The notes beneath the pieces were generated by a model. It saw only the letters and a list, made by a program, of their open reading frames with translations, searched no databases and was not told the DNA's origin. Below are positions 1-7,885 of a DNA stretch of 29,335 nucleotides, piece after piece; within the stretch, counting starts at the first letter, position 1, and each line of letters begins with the position of its first letter. This DNA comes from a virus: the IMG/VR virus record IMGVR_UViG_3300033144_002764, positions 1-29,335 of that record. One strand, given 5' to 3'. Both the position numbers and the translations under genes were made by a program.

Positions 1-939
1 CTCAAAGAACATTTCTTTGACGTGGTATTAACTGACGAGGCTCAGAAATTACGAGTGGCTGACAGTGACTTCTACTCAAGCGTTTATAACTACACTGACA
101 GTGAAGACACGGTGTTGATTGTCGCTACCGGCACTCCTATATACCACACGCCGCTGGATGGTTTCGCGATGACTAATATTGTGACTCGCGATACTTACAA
201 AACTTATGCAGCGTACAAGCGCAGGTTCTGTGAGCGTAGGTTTTTCAGGATACCTATTAGAAAAAGAAACCGTATGATTAAGGTGCGCGTGGAGAAAATC
301 ACTGGGTATAAAAACTTGGATGAAATGCACACTAAGATGTATGCCAATGCCAGCCGGATAGAGAAGGACGATGTCTGGACTCTCAAAGAACCGAGGATCA
401 TTCGTAAACGGGTAACCATGTCCGCAGCTCACCGGAAAATCTACAGCCGGATGGCAAACGAGCGGATGATGGAGTTGCCTGATGACAGGGTGATCACCGC
501 CAGACAAACCGTGCAACTGCGAGAGTATTTAATGCAGATAGCGTGCAACCCTCACCTGTACACCGACAAGGATGTGACGGACAATTTGTTTATTATGTTT
601 CAACAAGTTCTGAATGAAATAGGTCAGGATTCCAAGGTGATTGTTTACGCTCACCACAACACCACGGTGGTGGGGCTGTACGATAGGCTTGAGGAATATA
701 AGCCCGCTCTAATATACGGAGGAGAGCAAAGTTCGAACGCTAAAAATGCGAAGGAAGAGAAAAGGTTTCGCAAGGACGACTCCTGTCGTATCCTCTGCGC
801 CAACCCAGAAAGTGCAGGTGTTGGTTTAAATTTCCAGCACGTTTGCCACGACATAATTTTTTATGAACCCACTTCAATTCACGGTAAATTTTCACAAGCC
901 ATGGATCGAGTAGTCAGAGGAGGTCAAGAGTATGCTTGA
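1..939 (+). CDS. SNF2/DEAD-like superfamily 2 helicase, C-terminal part (partial at window edge)
   Basis: The frame is open from base 1, so the N-terminus (including Walker A) lies outside the window. Seen: a Walker B box DEAQ (codons at about 34-45), the motif III-like ATGTP, a helicase C domain with ESAGVGLNF (motif V), and QAMDRVVRGGQ (motif VI, arginine fingers). The DEAQ box and QAxDRVxRxGQ pattern are typical of SNF2-type ATP-dependent DNA translocases. Phage versions act in replication and recombination (compare T5 D10 and T4 UvsW, both SF2). The protein stops only three residues after the motif VI Gln. Family members normally continue for 40-70 residues with a beta strand and a conserved tail. 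A tail-like sequence is present downstream in another frame (932-1018), so the 3' end is probably damaged. The stop codon overlaps the -35 box of a promoter candidate for the next gene. Confidence 0.85.
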   Translation, partial: LKEHFFDVVLTDEAQKLRVADSDFYSSVYNYTDSEDTVLIVATGTPIYHTPLDGFAMTNIVTRDTYKTYAAYKRRFCERRFFRIPIRKRNRMIKVRVEKITGYKNLDEMHTKMYANASRIEKDDVWTLKEPRIIRKRVTMSAAHRKIYSRMANERMMELPDDRVITARQTVQLREYLMQIACNPHLYTDKDVTDNLFIMFQQVLNEIGQDSKVIVYAHHNTTVVGLYDRLEEYKPALIYGGEQSSNAKNAKEEKRFRKDDSCRILCANPESAGVGLNFQHVCHDIIFYEPTSIHGKFSQAMDRVVRGGQEYA

Positions 940-1018
940 CAATAGTGCTAAGGCTGGTATCGTCAATTGTGATAAGTCCACCTTCTCAAAGTGGATTTAC
1001 GGAGACGAAAGTCGTTAA
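932..1018 (+). pseudogene. Out-of-frame C-terminal remnant of the helicase, or a 28-residue ORF
   Basis: An ATG at 932 sits 7 bases after AGGAGG (919-924) and opens a 28-codon frame ending at 1018. The peptide contains MLDNSAKAGIVNCDKSTF and then WIYG. From memory, phage SNF2-like helicases end with a stretch of this kind (a short Met-Leu helix, an Asn/Val before Asp-Lys, then an aliphatic residue and Gly). I therefore read it as the lost C-terminal tail of the preceding helicase, in the +1 frame relative to it. The roughly 25-30 residues that should join motif VI to this tail are absent from all three frames, which suggests a deletion and not a one-base slip. An independently translated micro-protein is possible because the ribosome binding site is good. 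Confidence 0.4.
936..963 (+). promoter_or_regulatory. Candidate sigma70-type promoter for the replication genes
   Basis: A perfect -35 box TTGACA (936-941) is followed by a 16-base spacer and TATCGT (958-963), with TG at 955-956 forming an extended -10. Transcription would start near 970, giving a leader of about 80 bases before the start codon at 1054. The leader can form a 9-bp hairpin (973-981 with 991-999, one G-T pair). This is a pattern match only. Confidence 0.5.
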
Positions 1019-1053
1019 TTATATTTACATCAATCTGAAACTGGAGAATGACA

Positions 1054-1911
1054 ATGGCTTTGAAAAAAGGCACAGTAGTACCAAAATCCACTGCTGACAA
1101 AAAAGACAGCAAACCCGCACCACGCACCCGCGCTTCTACCAAGAAGGAAACTAAAAAAGTCACAGCAGCCGAGGAACTGCCCTTCGATAAGGGCACCCCT
1201 GCGGACGAGCAAACTGTGACCGAAGTGGATCACGAGCAGGAGGCTGTGGATCACGCTCTTGGCCGAGAACAGGAGCAGCCCGACAAGCAGGCCCCTGAGT
1301 CCGAGTCCCGCGAAGTAACCACTACCCAACCTGATCGTCTACCTGCGAAAGCACCCAGCGGAGGCCAGATGATAGCTGAGATGGCTGACGCAGGTTTCGA
1401 AGGTCTGGAGTTAGGTTTCGGTTCCTTCCCTATCATTGCTTTGAAGACCGATGGGGAATTCGTAGACACGGAGGAGACTTCTTACGACGAGGAATTTCTG
1501 TGTATAGTCAACAGCTCTCGTGTGAAGTACGTGGTAAAAAACACCAGAACCGAGAACGCCAAGGACGAGGAACTCGTGTACAGCTACGACAACGAAACGG
1601 ACACCAACGGACTCCCCATTCAGGCAACCATTGACGAGTGGGCCGAGCAGGGTTGGGGTTATGAATCCAAGCCTTACACTGAAGTGTTCGCCACTTTGGT
1701 TGACGAGGAGGGTAACCCCGGTAACTCAGTGTTGCTGTCCATACCGAAAACTTCTCGTACTCGCTTCTCTGGGTACTGCGCTCAACAACGTATGCGCAAA
1801 GGGCTGATGCCTAATGCGTACGTGACTCGCTGCTTGGTCGGGGCGAAGATTCAAAACGTTGACTTCCCGTTCTACCCGTGGTCGTTCGAATTCGTGGGTG
1901 AATTAGAGTAG
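1054..1911 (+). CDS. Putative single-stranded DNA binding-like replication protein (285 aa)
   Basis: I chose the ATG at 1054 because GGAG at 1043-1046 is 7 bases upstream; the in-frame ATG at 1048 is too close to that site. Residues 1-110 are rich in Lys, Glu, Pro and Gln and look disordered. Residues 115-285 are compact, beginning with the motif FGSFPIIALK (122-131) and rich in aromatic and acidic residues, with paired Tyr/Phe near the end (FPFYPWSFEF). I know similar proteins only as phage hypothetical proteins next to DNA polymerase genes. The location directly before the polymerase, the disordered arm and the aromatic-rich beta-like domain would fit a single-stranded DNA binding protein, but no diagnostic motif proves it. 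The gene is followed by a 13-bp hairpin. Confidence 0.45.
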   Translation: MALKKGTVVPKSTADKKDSKPAPRTRASTKKETKKVTAAEELPFDKGTPADEQTVTEVDHEQEAVDHALGREQEQPDKQAPESESREVTTTQPDRLPAKAPSGGQMIAEMADAGFEGLELGFGSFPIIALKTDGEFVDTEETSYDEEFLCIVNSSRVKYVVKNTRTENAKDEELVYSYDNETDTNGLPIQATIDEWAEQGWGYESKPYTEVFATLVDEEGNPGNSVLLSIPKTSRTRFSGYCAQQRMRKGLMPNAYVTRCLVGAKIQNVDFPFYPWSFEFVGELE

Positions 1912-1933
1912 CCAAGTAAACTGCAAGTAGCAC

Positions 1934-1968
1934 CTATTTAGGGCCTAGATAGGCCCTAAATAGTCTTT
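1934..1968 (+). terminator. Perfect 13-bp hairpin, terminator or attenuator upstream of the polymerase gene
   Basis: Arms 1934-1946 and 1951-1963 are perfectly complementary (13 bp) with a 4-base loop AGAT, followed by only a short TCTTT. The stem core GGGCCT is GC-rich with AT-rich ends. It lies 23 bases after the previous stop and 29 bases before the polymerase start codon. It could be a partial intrinsic terminator that lowers polymerase expression relative to the upstream protein, an mRNA stabilising or processing structure, or a protein-binding palindrome. Confidence 0.6.
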
Positions 1969-1992
1969 AGAACTGAAACCGAGGAAACTCAT

Positions 1993-4900
1993 ATGAAAGA
2001 CATTCTTGACATCAAAGGGCTGCTCATGCACTCCTTCTTCAGATGTAAAGGCTCCGGCTCCCCGTACAGGGATGCTAACGGAGATCAAGTAGCCTCAGCC
2101 GAGGCAGCATTCACCACCTTCCTAGACACTTACCTGCTACCTATACTGGACAACGCCGAGCCTATCGACGTGATCGCTGTGTGGGAGGGAGGTAACATTC
2201 GTCGTCGAGAAATCTATAGCGGGTACAAGGAGAAAAGAGCGGCTAGGGAGACTGACCCTGTAGTCACAGAGCAGTTGGACAAACTGTACAATCTCACCAA
2301 AAGTTTTATGCTAGGTATCGGGGCTACCAACGCGGTCACTGACACTGTAGAGGCTGACGACACGATTGCATTCATCGCACTCAACCTGCAAGAACCCTGT
2401 GCGGTATACACCATTGACGCTGATCTCATGCAGTTGCATGACACGGAAGCCGAGTACCCTGTTAATGTTTTCTACCGGGGCGAGTTTGCTGAGGACTTTG
2501 AACTATCAGTTCCCCCTGAGTTGATTGCTATAAACAAAGCGCTGCTGGGTGACAAGTCCGACGAGTACATCGGTGTCAAGGGCTTTGGTGAGAAATCGTG
2601 GGATCATCTGGTAGCCAACTTCGGGCTGGACGGTATGGCTGAGTTAGCCTTGATTGCAGCGGGTCGCAAGAAGAGGGAGCTAGGCGATATAGTAGAAGAA
2701 TCCAATGATCCCAAGCTGCGGATGATCCTCGAAAACTTCAGCACATTCTGCAAGATGTACCAACTGGCTATCCTGCATCCTGAGTGGTGCGAGTCCACGT
2801 ACAAGCGCAAGCTGATCCGTACGCAGTGGCATCGACGCCTGCCCAATCAGGAGCGCGTAGAAACCGTGCTGGAAATCACCGGCAACGAAGACCTGATGGA
2901 CAGGATCGAGCGCTACATGCCCAAGCTATGGTTGGTGTCGTCCAGTAACGTAGACGAACTGTTGTACGAGAGCGACATCCTAGACGATCTGAACCATCGG
3001 CCTGTAGCGTTTGACTACGAGACCTACGATCTAAACAAGTTCCCCAACTTCAAACTGAACAACCCTGATTATGTGGACACGCTCAGCGCCATGATAGCCG
3101 GGGTATCCTTCACGTGGGGGGTGAACTACAGCAAGACGATCTACATCCCGTTCCAGCATCTGGACAAAGAGAACAACTGCGCAATGCAGGTCATGATCGA
3201 CATGTTCAATGAGATTGAGAATTTCGTAGTCCACAACAGCTCGTTTGAAGAAGTAGTATCTCGTATGAGCTTACCTCCTGAAATTGCCGCACAGTTATTC
3301 GGGGTCACTGACACCATGATCACCTCTGTCTACGTGGATGAAAATGAACGCAAGTCTCTGAAGCATCGGGCCTTGCATCATTTCAACTACACGCAGACTA
3401 CGTACAAGGAGTTGATGGATCAGTACGGGGTGAGTGGCATGGACGAGTTGACCTCCGATCAGGTATGTGAATATGGCGCGGACGACAGTATCGTGACCGC
3501 TCACCTGTTTCATCTGCACGACATGATTATGCAGTTAGAACACACTCGTGACTTCTGCTACGAGAATGAGTTTATTACAGCCTCCGTGTTCAACAGCAGT
3601 TTTATTGAAGGGTGCCGTATCGATAGTGAGCAACTTGACAGGATGCGTGTTCGTGACGGTAAGATTCGCAAGGTCTCCGAGGCTAAGCTGCGGGGGATAT
3701 TAGCGGATGGATGCACCGAGGAGGATATGGAGGCCACGGAGCTGTACATGGCGGAAATACAGGACTTCGAAATCGCCAATATGAAAGCCAACGACAAAAC
3801 GGAGGAGCAGATATCGGACAAGTTGCAAGGGATTCGTGAACGCTTTCTGGCTAACACCAAGTACGAGCCGTACGTGGTGGAGGTAGTTCCCTACGCCTTT
3901 ATACCTACGGTGAATAAGTTCAAGGATATCTTCCTAAAACTAAACCCGGACTTAACCGAGGAGGGGGATTTTCTTCAAACTGTGGCACCCACCAAGATCA
4001 GCGAGGAGTTCAAGGAAAAGCAGGGTCGATGGCCTGTGGAAGTGACTTTGCTAATGGAACTGGTCTTGAAGGCAGCGCATCAGTTCAAGGCGCGTTCTGG
4101 ACCTGAGTATGACGAGCTGAGCGACTACGTAACGACTGTGATGGCCGACAAGTCCAAGACCAAAGCCTCCGGATTCGAAATGAATTTAGACAGCCCGGTT
4201 CAAACGGCTTACCTGCTGTACGGAATGCTGGCCTTGCCTATACGACACTACACTGACCCCGCTATCGGTTCGGCTAGGCAGGAGTTAGGCTTCTCCGGCC
4301 CACCGGCTACCAACAAGAAGGCCGTAGAGATAGCTATGGCCGAGGACGCTTTCGAGGGGACGCCAGAACGGGAGGCACTAGAACTGGTAAAGAAAATCAA
4401 GGAAATCGATACGAAATTCAAGTTTTACTACCGACCATACCCCAACTGGATACACCCCAACACAGGTAACATCCATCCTTCCATACTGAGCTGCGCCACC
4501 ACAACCCGAAGACCTACTGGAAGCTCACCTAACAGCCTGCAAGTGAAGAAAGGGGATATCCGGTCCATCTACCTGCCGGTCAGGGACGATCATGTTCTCA
4601 TTGCCCCTGATTTTCACGGGCAGGAGCTGCGCATACTGGCCAGTGAGTCCATGGATGAAGTCTTGCTCGATGCCTACCTAGGTGACGTGCTGAAGGACGT
4701 GCACGGCCTTACAGCGTCCGCTATCCTGCCCAAATTAGCTCAGGCGCTGAAACCTGCCCTGTTTAAGAAGATACTATACGAGGAGGGCAAGCGATCCCAG
4801 TCTTACGAGCAATTCGTGGAGTGGAGAAAATCGGACGAGTTCAAAGAGTTCGCGAACTGGGTGCGGGACAAACGAGCCAAGCCCTGTAACTTTCTTGTGA

Positions 4901-5496
4901 ACTACGAGGGAGGGGCATCGACTTTATCGACAGATATGCTGGTGCCTAAGGAGGATGCTCAGCAGTTTATCAATGGTATGTTCGATCTGTATCCCGGCGT
5001 TCCGAAGTTTCAGAAACAGTCTCACAAACTGGCGGCTGAGTATGGGTACGTAGCTACTGCCTTTGGCAACCGTCGACACATGACCCCTGACATCGTGCAC
5101 AGAAATGACATGCTACGAATGCGCATGGAACGCCAAGCCTCCAACTCACGTATACAAGGCTGTGCGGCTGACATACTGAAGGTGGTAGTCCGAGAGGCTC
5201 ACGAGACCGGCCTGCTGTCCGACACCGGGACTGTAATTATTGCCCCTGTGTACGACGAGCTGGTTAACTCTGTCCCGATTATTCACGCTGCGGAGTTCTG
5301 CCCTAGGTTGCAGAAAATAATGGACTTGACTCCCCCCGGTCACGCCGTGCCGATGATGTCTGAATTCTCTGTTGGGTTCGACTGGTACAACATGATCGAG
5401 ATCGGTACGGACACCAGTGAGAAAGTGGTTGGCGAAGCCATCGTGGAAGCCAAGGCTAAACGCGCAGAATTTATTGCGAAGGAGAAAACATATTGA
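1993..5496 (+). CDS. Family A DNA polymerase with 5'-nuclease, 3'-5' exonuclease and polymerase domains (1167 aa)
   Basis: This is a Pol I-like three-domain replicase. The 5'-nuclease (FEN) domain covers about residues 1-300: Asp6, the arch region RRREIYSGYKEKR, EADD at 120-123, TIDADL at 140-145, and the helix-hairpin-helix GDKSDEYIGVKGFGEK from 186. The proofreading domain spans about 325-520: Exo I DYE (341-343), Exo II HNSSFE (414-419), Exo III Y494-D498. The polymerase domain has TRRPTGSSPNSLQ, motif A DFHGQELR (873-880), motif B with K963, F967 and Y971, and motif C YDE (1087-1089). F967 occupies the Phe762 position of E. coli Pol I. Oddities: Glu65 and Glu419 stand where Asp is usual, Tyr1087 replaces the motif C His, and Glu972 replaces the motif B Gly. 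GAGGA at 1981-1985 fixes the start. It is longer than Pol I (928 aa), with extra sequence in the thumb/linker region (about 590-730). Phage polymerases usually leave the FEN domain on a separate gene. Confidence 0.95.
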   Translation: MKDILDIKGLLMHSFFRCKGSGSPYRDANGDQVASAEAAFTTFLDTYLLPILDNAEPIDVIAVWEGGNIRRREIYSGYKEKRAARETDPVVTEQLDKLYNLTKSFMLGIGATNAVTDTVEADDTIAFIALNLQEPCAVYTIDADLMQLHDTEAEYPVNVFYRGEFAEDFELSVPPELIAINKALLGDKSDEYIGVKGFGEKSWDHLVANFGLDGMAELALIAAGRKKRELGDIVEESNDPKLRMILENFSTFCKMYQLAILHPEWCESTYKRKLIRTQWHRRLPNQERVETVLEITGNEDLMDRIERYMPKLWLVSSSNVDELLYESDILDDLNHRPVAFDYETYDLNKFPNFKLNNPDYVDTLSAMIAGVSFTWGVNYSKTIYIPFQHLDKENNCAMQVMIDMFNEIENFVVHNSSFEEVVSRMSLPPEIAAQLFGVTDTMITSVYVDENERKSLKHRALHHFNYTQTTYKELMDQYGVSGMDELTSDQVCEYGADDSIVTAHLFHLHDMIMQLEHTRDFCYENEFITASVFNSSFIEGCRIDSEQLDRMRVRDGKIRKVSEAKLRGILADGCTEEDMEATELYMAEIQDFEIANMKANDKTEEQISDKLQGIRERFLANTKYEPYVVEVVPYAFIPTVNKFKDIFLKLNPDLTEEGDFLQTVAPTKISEEFKEKQGRWPVEVTLLMELVLKAAHQFKARSGPEYDELSDYVTTVMADKSKTKASGFEMNLDSPVQTAYLLYGMLALPIRHYTDPAIGSARQELGFSGPPATNKKAVEIAMAEDAFEGTPEREALELVKKIKEIDTKFKFYYRPYPNWIHPNTGNIHPSILSCATTTRRPTGSSPNSLQVKKGDIRSIYLPVRDDHVLIAPDFHGQELRILASESMDEVLLDAYLGDVLKDVHGLTASAILPKLAQALKPALFKKILYEEGKRSQSYEQFVEWRKSDEFKEFANWVRDKRAKPCNFLVNYEGGASTLSTDMLVPKEDAQQFINGMFDLYPGVPKFQKQSHKLAAEYGYVATAFGNRRHMTPDIVHRNDMLRMRMERQASNSRIQGCAADILKVVVREAHETGLLSDTGTVIIAPVYDELVNSVPIIHAAEFCPRLQKIMDLTPPGHAVPMMSEFSVGFDWYNMIEIGTDTSEKVVGEAIVEAKAKRAEFIAKEKTY

Positions 5497-5711
5497 GTAA
5501 GTATTTTGCAGTAGGGCAGTACGACACCAGCGGGGACTACGTTCCCTACATCGAGCACATACGAGTGTACAAGGCAGGGGATAGAATGGTGACAGAGGAC
5601 GGAATTAAGTTTGCGGTCAAAGATGAATACGAGGACTGGGTGTCCCCGACAATGCTAGAGCTTGGTTTGAAATCTGTGATCAAGATCATGGAGCACTCTG
5701 ACATTGGTTAG
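5493..5711 (+). CDS. Small protein of unknown function (72 aa)
   Basis: The TTG start at 5493 overlaps the polymerase stop (TTGA) and has GGAG at 5481-5484, 8 bases upstream. The next in-frame ATG would remove almost half the protein. The product is acidic and aromatic-rich, with VGQYDTSGDYVPYIEHIRVYKAGD near the N-terminus in two segments (about 7-16 and 17-30). It has no membrane segment and no motif I recognise. Translational coupling to the polymerase suggests a replication-associated role, which is inference from position only. Confidence 0.65.
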   Translation: MSKYFAVGQYDTSGDYVPYIEHIRVYKAGDRMVTEDGIKFAVKDEYEDWVSPTMLELGLKSVIKIMEHSDIG

Positions 5712-6054
5712 GCGAGGCCAGCCCCCTTACTTGGAATGCTCAAGTAGGGGTGACCGGAGGTTTAGCGCTTTCTTCGCAATGGTGGACGGAAAATCAATAG
5801 AGAGGAGATACCAAGAGTCCAAAAGATTTGCTGACGGTTCACCTGCACTATCGTGGAAAGATGCACTAGGCAGGAAACCGTCGAATACCACGGAAGTGAG
5901 GCAGCTCTACTCCCAACTGTGGGATCAGTATATTCAAGAGCACCCCGAGCTGCTAGCTGTGTTGAAAGAGGCCACAGGCTTGAGCGATGTGTTCGGCCAG
6001 CCTGTTCACGTTTGCCAAGCTATAGAACTATGGAGAATTCGAAATGAAAATTGA
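5704..6054 (+). CDS. Conserved-looking phage protein with CSSRGDRRFSAF signature (about 116 aa)
   Basis: The frame runs from a TTG at 5704, overlapping the previous stop by 8 bases, to 6054. A second TTG at 5731 is also possible, as the recognisable part begins at Cys12. Seen: CSSRGDRRFSAF at 12-23, then YQESKRFADG and SWKDALGRKP, then LYSQLWDQYIQEHPELLAVL and GLSDVFGQPVHVCQAIELWR. From memory, phage and plasmid proteins with a SSRGDxRFSAF opening and an ALGRKP-like motif are widespread but uncharacterised. I cannot assign an enzyme activity. It ends 11 bases inside the next helicase gene. A hairpin covers the start region (5723-5750). Confidence 0.6.
   Translation: MVRRGQPPYLECSSRGDRRFSAFFAMVDGKSIERRYQESKRFADGSPALSWKDALGRKPSNTTEVRQLYSQLWDQYIQEHPELLAVLKEATGLSDVFGQPVHVCQAIELWRIRNEN
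5723..5750 (+). promoter_or_regulatory. Hairpin over the start region of the CSSRGD-family gene
   Basis: CCCC (5723-5726) plus TACTTG (5728-5733) pair with CAAGTA (5741-5746) plus GGGG (5747-5750), leaving one bulged T and a 7-base loop. In RNA this 10-bp stem lies 19-47 bases after the first possible start codon and contains the alternative TTG start at 5731. It could choose between the two starts or limit translation. Confidence 0.4.
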
Positions 6055-7363
6055 AAAATTGAGTGACGATCAACAACTAGGTTTAGCTACGATTGTTGAC
6101 TTCATCAAAGGCCCCCAGCGGACGCTGGTGTTAAAGGGTATCGCTGGCACTGGCAAGTCCACACTAATCCAAATGATTGCCAGCTATTTCCACGGTGATA
6201 AATATTTCTGCTTTACTGCCCCCACCAACAAAGCTACCAAGGTTCTGCGGGACATGAGCAGAGAGCAGCAAGCTGGTGTCAGCAGCATTTGTACTATTCA
6301 CAGTCTGCTGGGTCTGGTGCTTACACCGGAGGGGGCTATCAAAACCCTGAAGACTCGCGGAGAGCGGGATGAAGTAGCCTATGCAGATGTGATAGTGATC
6401 GACGAAGGCTCCATGATCGGCCTGGAAATGAGTCAGCGCATTGAGGCTGTTCTGAACACCTACCCACAACTGAAGGTAATTTACATGGGTGACCCTATGC
6501 AGTTGCCTCCGATTGGTGAAGAGTCTTCCCCTGTATTTCACACTTCTCAGGTAATTGTAGAGTTGATCGAGATAGTCAGGCAAGCCAAAGACAATCCGAT
6601 CATCCAGCTATGTTCCGACATCCGAGATTCTATTGTATCCGGAAAGCGAAGCTTTAATCTCGAAACTGTAAAGACCCCCGAAGGTAACGGAATTTTCTGC
6701 TTACCTCGCAAGATGTTTATTGACTGGAGCCGTAAGGCTTACTCTTCAGACGCCTACAAAGACGATCCGAATTCCTTCAAGACCATCGCGTGGCGCAACG
6801 TGACCGTGGACGACTCCAACGATCTGATACGGCGTGCCCTGTATCCGGCTAATGCGGACGGCAGTATGGAGGCTTTCATGCCCGACGAGCGGGTCGTAGT
6901 AGCTGCCCCGGTATCTGATCAATGGGGCAATGAAATTCTGGCCCACACCGACTCCGAAGGCATAGTGAAGGACAAGCAGTTGCTGCCGGTGCACCCTTGG
7001 GTCAAGGCTCACGGAGAATTCAAGGTCTACAAGCTTATGGTTGATTTCTACGGTCTAGGCAAGGTGCCCTGCTTTGCGCTGCATCCGGACTCAGAACGGG
7101 ACTACAAGAAGACCCTCTCTAAGCTCTCTAAACAGGCCCACAAGACGAGTTCGATGTGGGGGTCCTTCTGGGCGTTCAAGGAGTCGTTCCATGACGTACG
7201 CTACGCTCACGCTGTGACATCCCATCGTTCGCAGGGGTCCACATATGAGACCGTGTTTGTGAAGCCGGGGGATATCCTGCTAAACCGTAACAGGGTTGAA
7301 TCTTTCAAGTCCCTGTATGTGTCCTGCTCAAGGGCCAGCAAGAATCTGATTATTTTAAACTGA
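6044..7363 (+). CDS. SF1B DNA helicase, Dda/RecD-like (439 aa)
   Basis: This is an ATP-driven 5'-3' DNA helicase of the Dda/RecD2/Pif1 type. Seen: Q-motif region DDQQ (8-11), Walker A GIAGTGKST (32-40), motif Ia TAPTNKAT (58-65), Walker B VIVIDEGSMI with D120-E121, motif III MGDPMQLPPIGE, and near the C-terminus SHRSQGSTYETVFV (motif V) and YVSCSRASKNL (motif VI). The length matches T4 Dda (439 aa). Dda-type helicases load at forks, displace bound proteins and help start replication and recombination. The ATG at 6044 overlaps the upstream frame by 11 bases and has GGAG just upstream. It is followed after 9 bases by the nuclease gene. Confidence 0.93.
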   Translation: MKIEKLSDDQQLGLATIVDFIKGPQRTLVLKGIAGTGKSTLIQMIASYFHGDKYFCFTAPTNKATKVLRDMSREQQAGVSSICTIHSLLGLVLTPEGAIKTLKTRGERDEVAYADVIVIDEGSMIGLEMSQRIEAVLNTYPQLKVIYMGDPMQLPPIGEESSPVFHTSQVIVELIEIVRQAKDNPIIQLCSDIRDSIVSGKRSFNLETVKTPEGNGIFCLPRKMFIDWSRKAYSSDAYKDDPNSFKTIAWRNVTVDDSNDLIRRALYPANADGSMEAFMPDERVVVAAPVSDQWGNEILAHTDSEGIVKDKQLLPVHPWVKAHGEFKVYKLMVDFYGLGKVPCFALHPDSERDYKKTLSKLSKQAHKTSSMWGSFWAFKESFHDVRYAHAVTSHRSQGSTYETVFVKPGDILLNRNRVESFKSLYVSCSRASKNLIILN

Positions 7364-7372
7364 GGAGGAGAG

Positions 7373-7885
7373 ATGCATAGCAAAGATATAAGACACGAAC
7401 ATCTTACCAAGGCGTGCCAGTTGAAATCTGCTGCTCTTGGCAAATGGTGGGAGCACGAGATCGAGCTGGTCTTCCGGGACATGGAGGAGTTGTACAAGTT
7501 CCACTCCGTGCGCCTGTACGATACAACCACAGCCGGGGCGTTTATGCCTTCCACAGACGGAGACTACATTTGCATGAGTAACGGCAGTGGAATTTTGGTG
7601 GAGGCTAAGTGCTCAGCCAAGCACAGCACGCTAATAGCCGGAGCCTCCAGCCTGATCCCGAAGAAACAGGTCTTGGCTCACCGTCTATGGGCACGCGCCA
7701 AAGGGCGAAGCTTATTTCTGTTCGCCTCAGTAGGTGCTAACAGGTTCGAAGTCTGGGGCGGGTTGTACGTGGCTGGCTGCCGGGTATCCGGCGAGAAGCT
7801 GGTGGAGGCGCAGGGATTGCTGTACTCAAGCCCCCTTACTGACGGGGAATTTTGGCGCAACATGAGAGGAGCATTTACATGCTGA
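7373..7885 (+). CDS. PD-(D/E)XK nuclease, RecU/Holliday junction resolvase-like (170 aa)
   Basis: The active-site pattern is visible: GKWWEHEIE (23-31) supplies the first helix acidic residue, STDGDYI (60-66) the Asp, and ILVEAKCS (74-81) the E-x-K core with E77 and K79, followed by a helix with a lysine pair. This order fits RecU/Hjc-like resolvases and related phage nucleases that cut branched DNA using magnesium. Length is in the family range (150-200). GAGGAGGAG sits directly upstream of the ATG. The last 7 bases overlap the SbcD-like gene, so the products are probably made together. A Cas4-like or restriction-type PD-(D/E)XK enzyme is the alternative, but no cysteine cluster for an iron-sulfur site is seen. 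Confidence 0.75.
   Translation: MHSKDIRHEHLTKACQLKSAALGKWWEHEIELVFRDMEELYKFHSVRLYDTTTAGAFMPSTDGDYICMSNGSGILVEAKCSAKHSTLIAGASSLIPKKQVLAHRLWARAKGRSLFLFASVGANRFEVWGGLYVAGCRVSGEKLVEAQGLLYSSPLTDGEFWRNMRGAFTC

Noticed and set aside
5493-6054. tRNA or other structured RNA suggested by the GC-rich hairpin near 5723-5750
   Set aside because: No acceptor stem or T-loop pattern could be built around it; it fits a simple stem in the coding start region.
7852-7878. Earlier in-frame ATG for the SbcD-like protein
   Set aside because: It lies within the nuclease gene, and the ATG at 7879 has a good ribosome site and puts the DxH motif at the family position.
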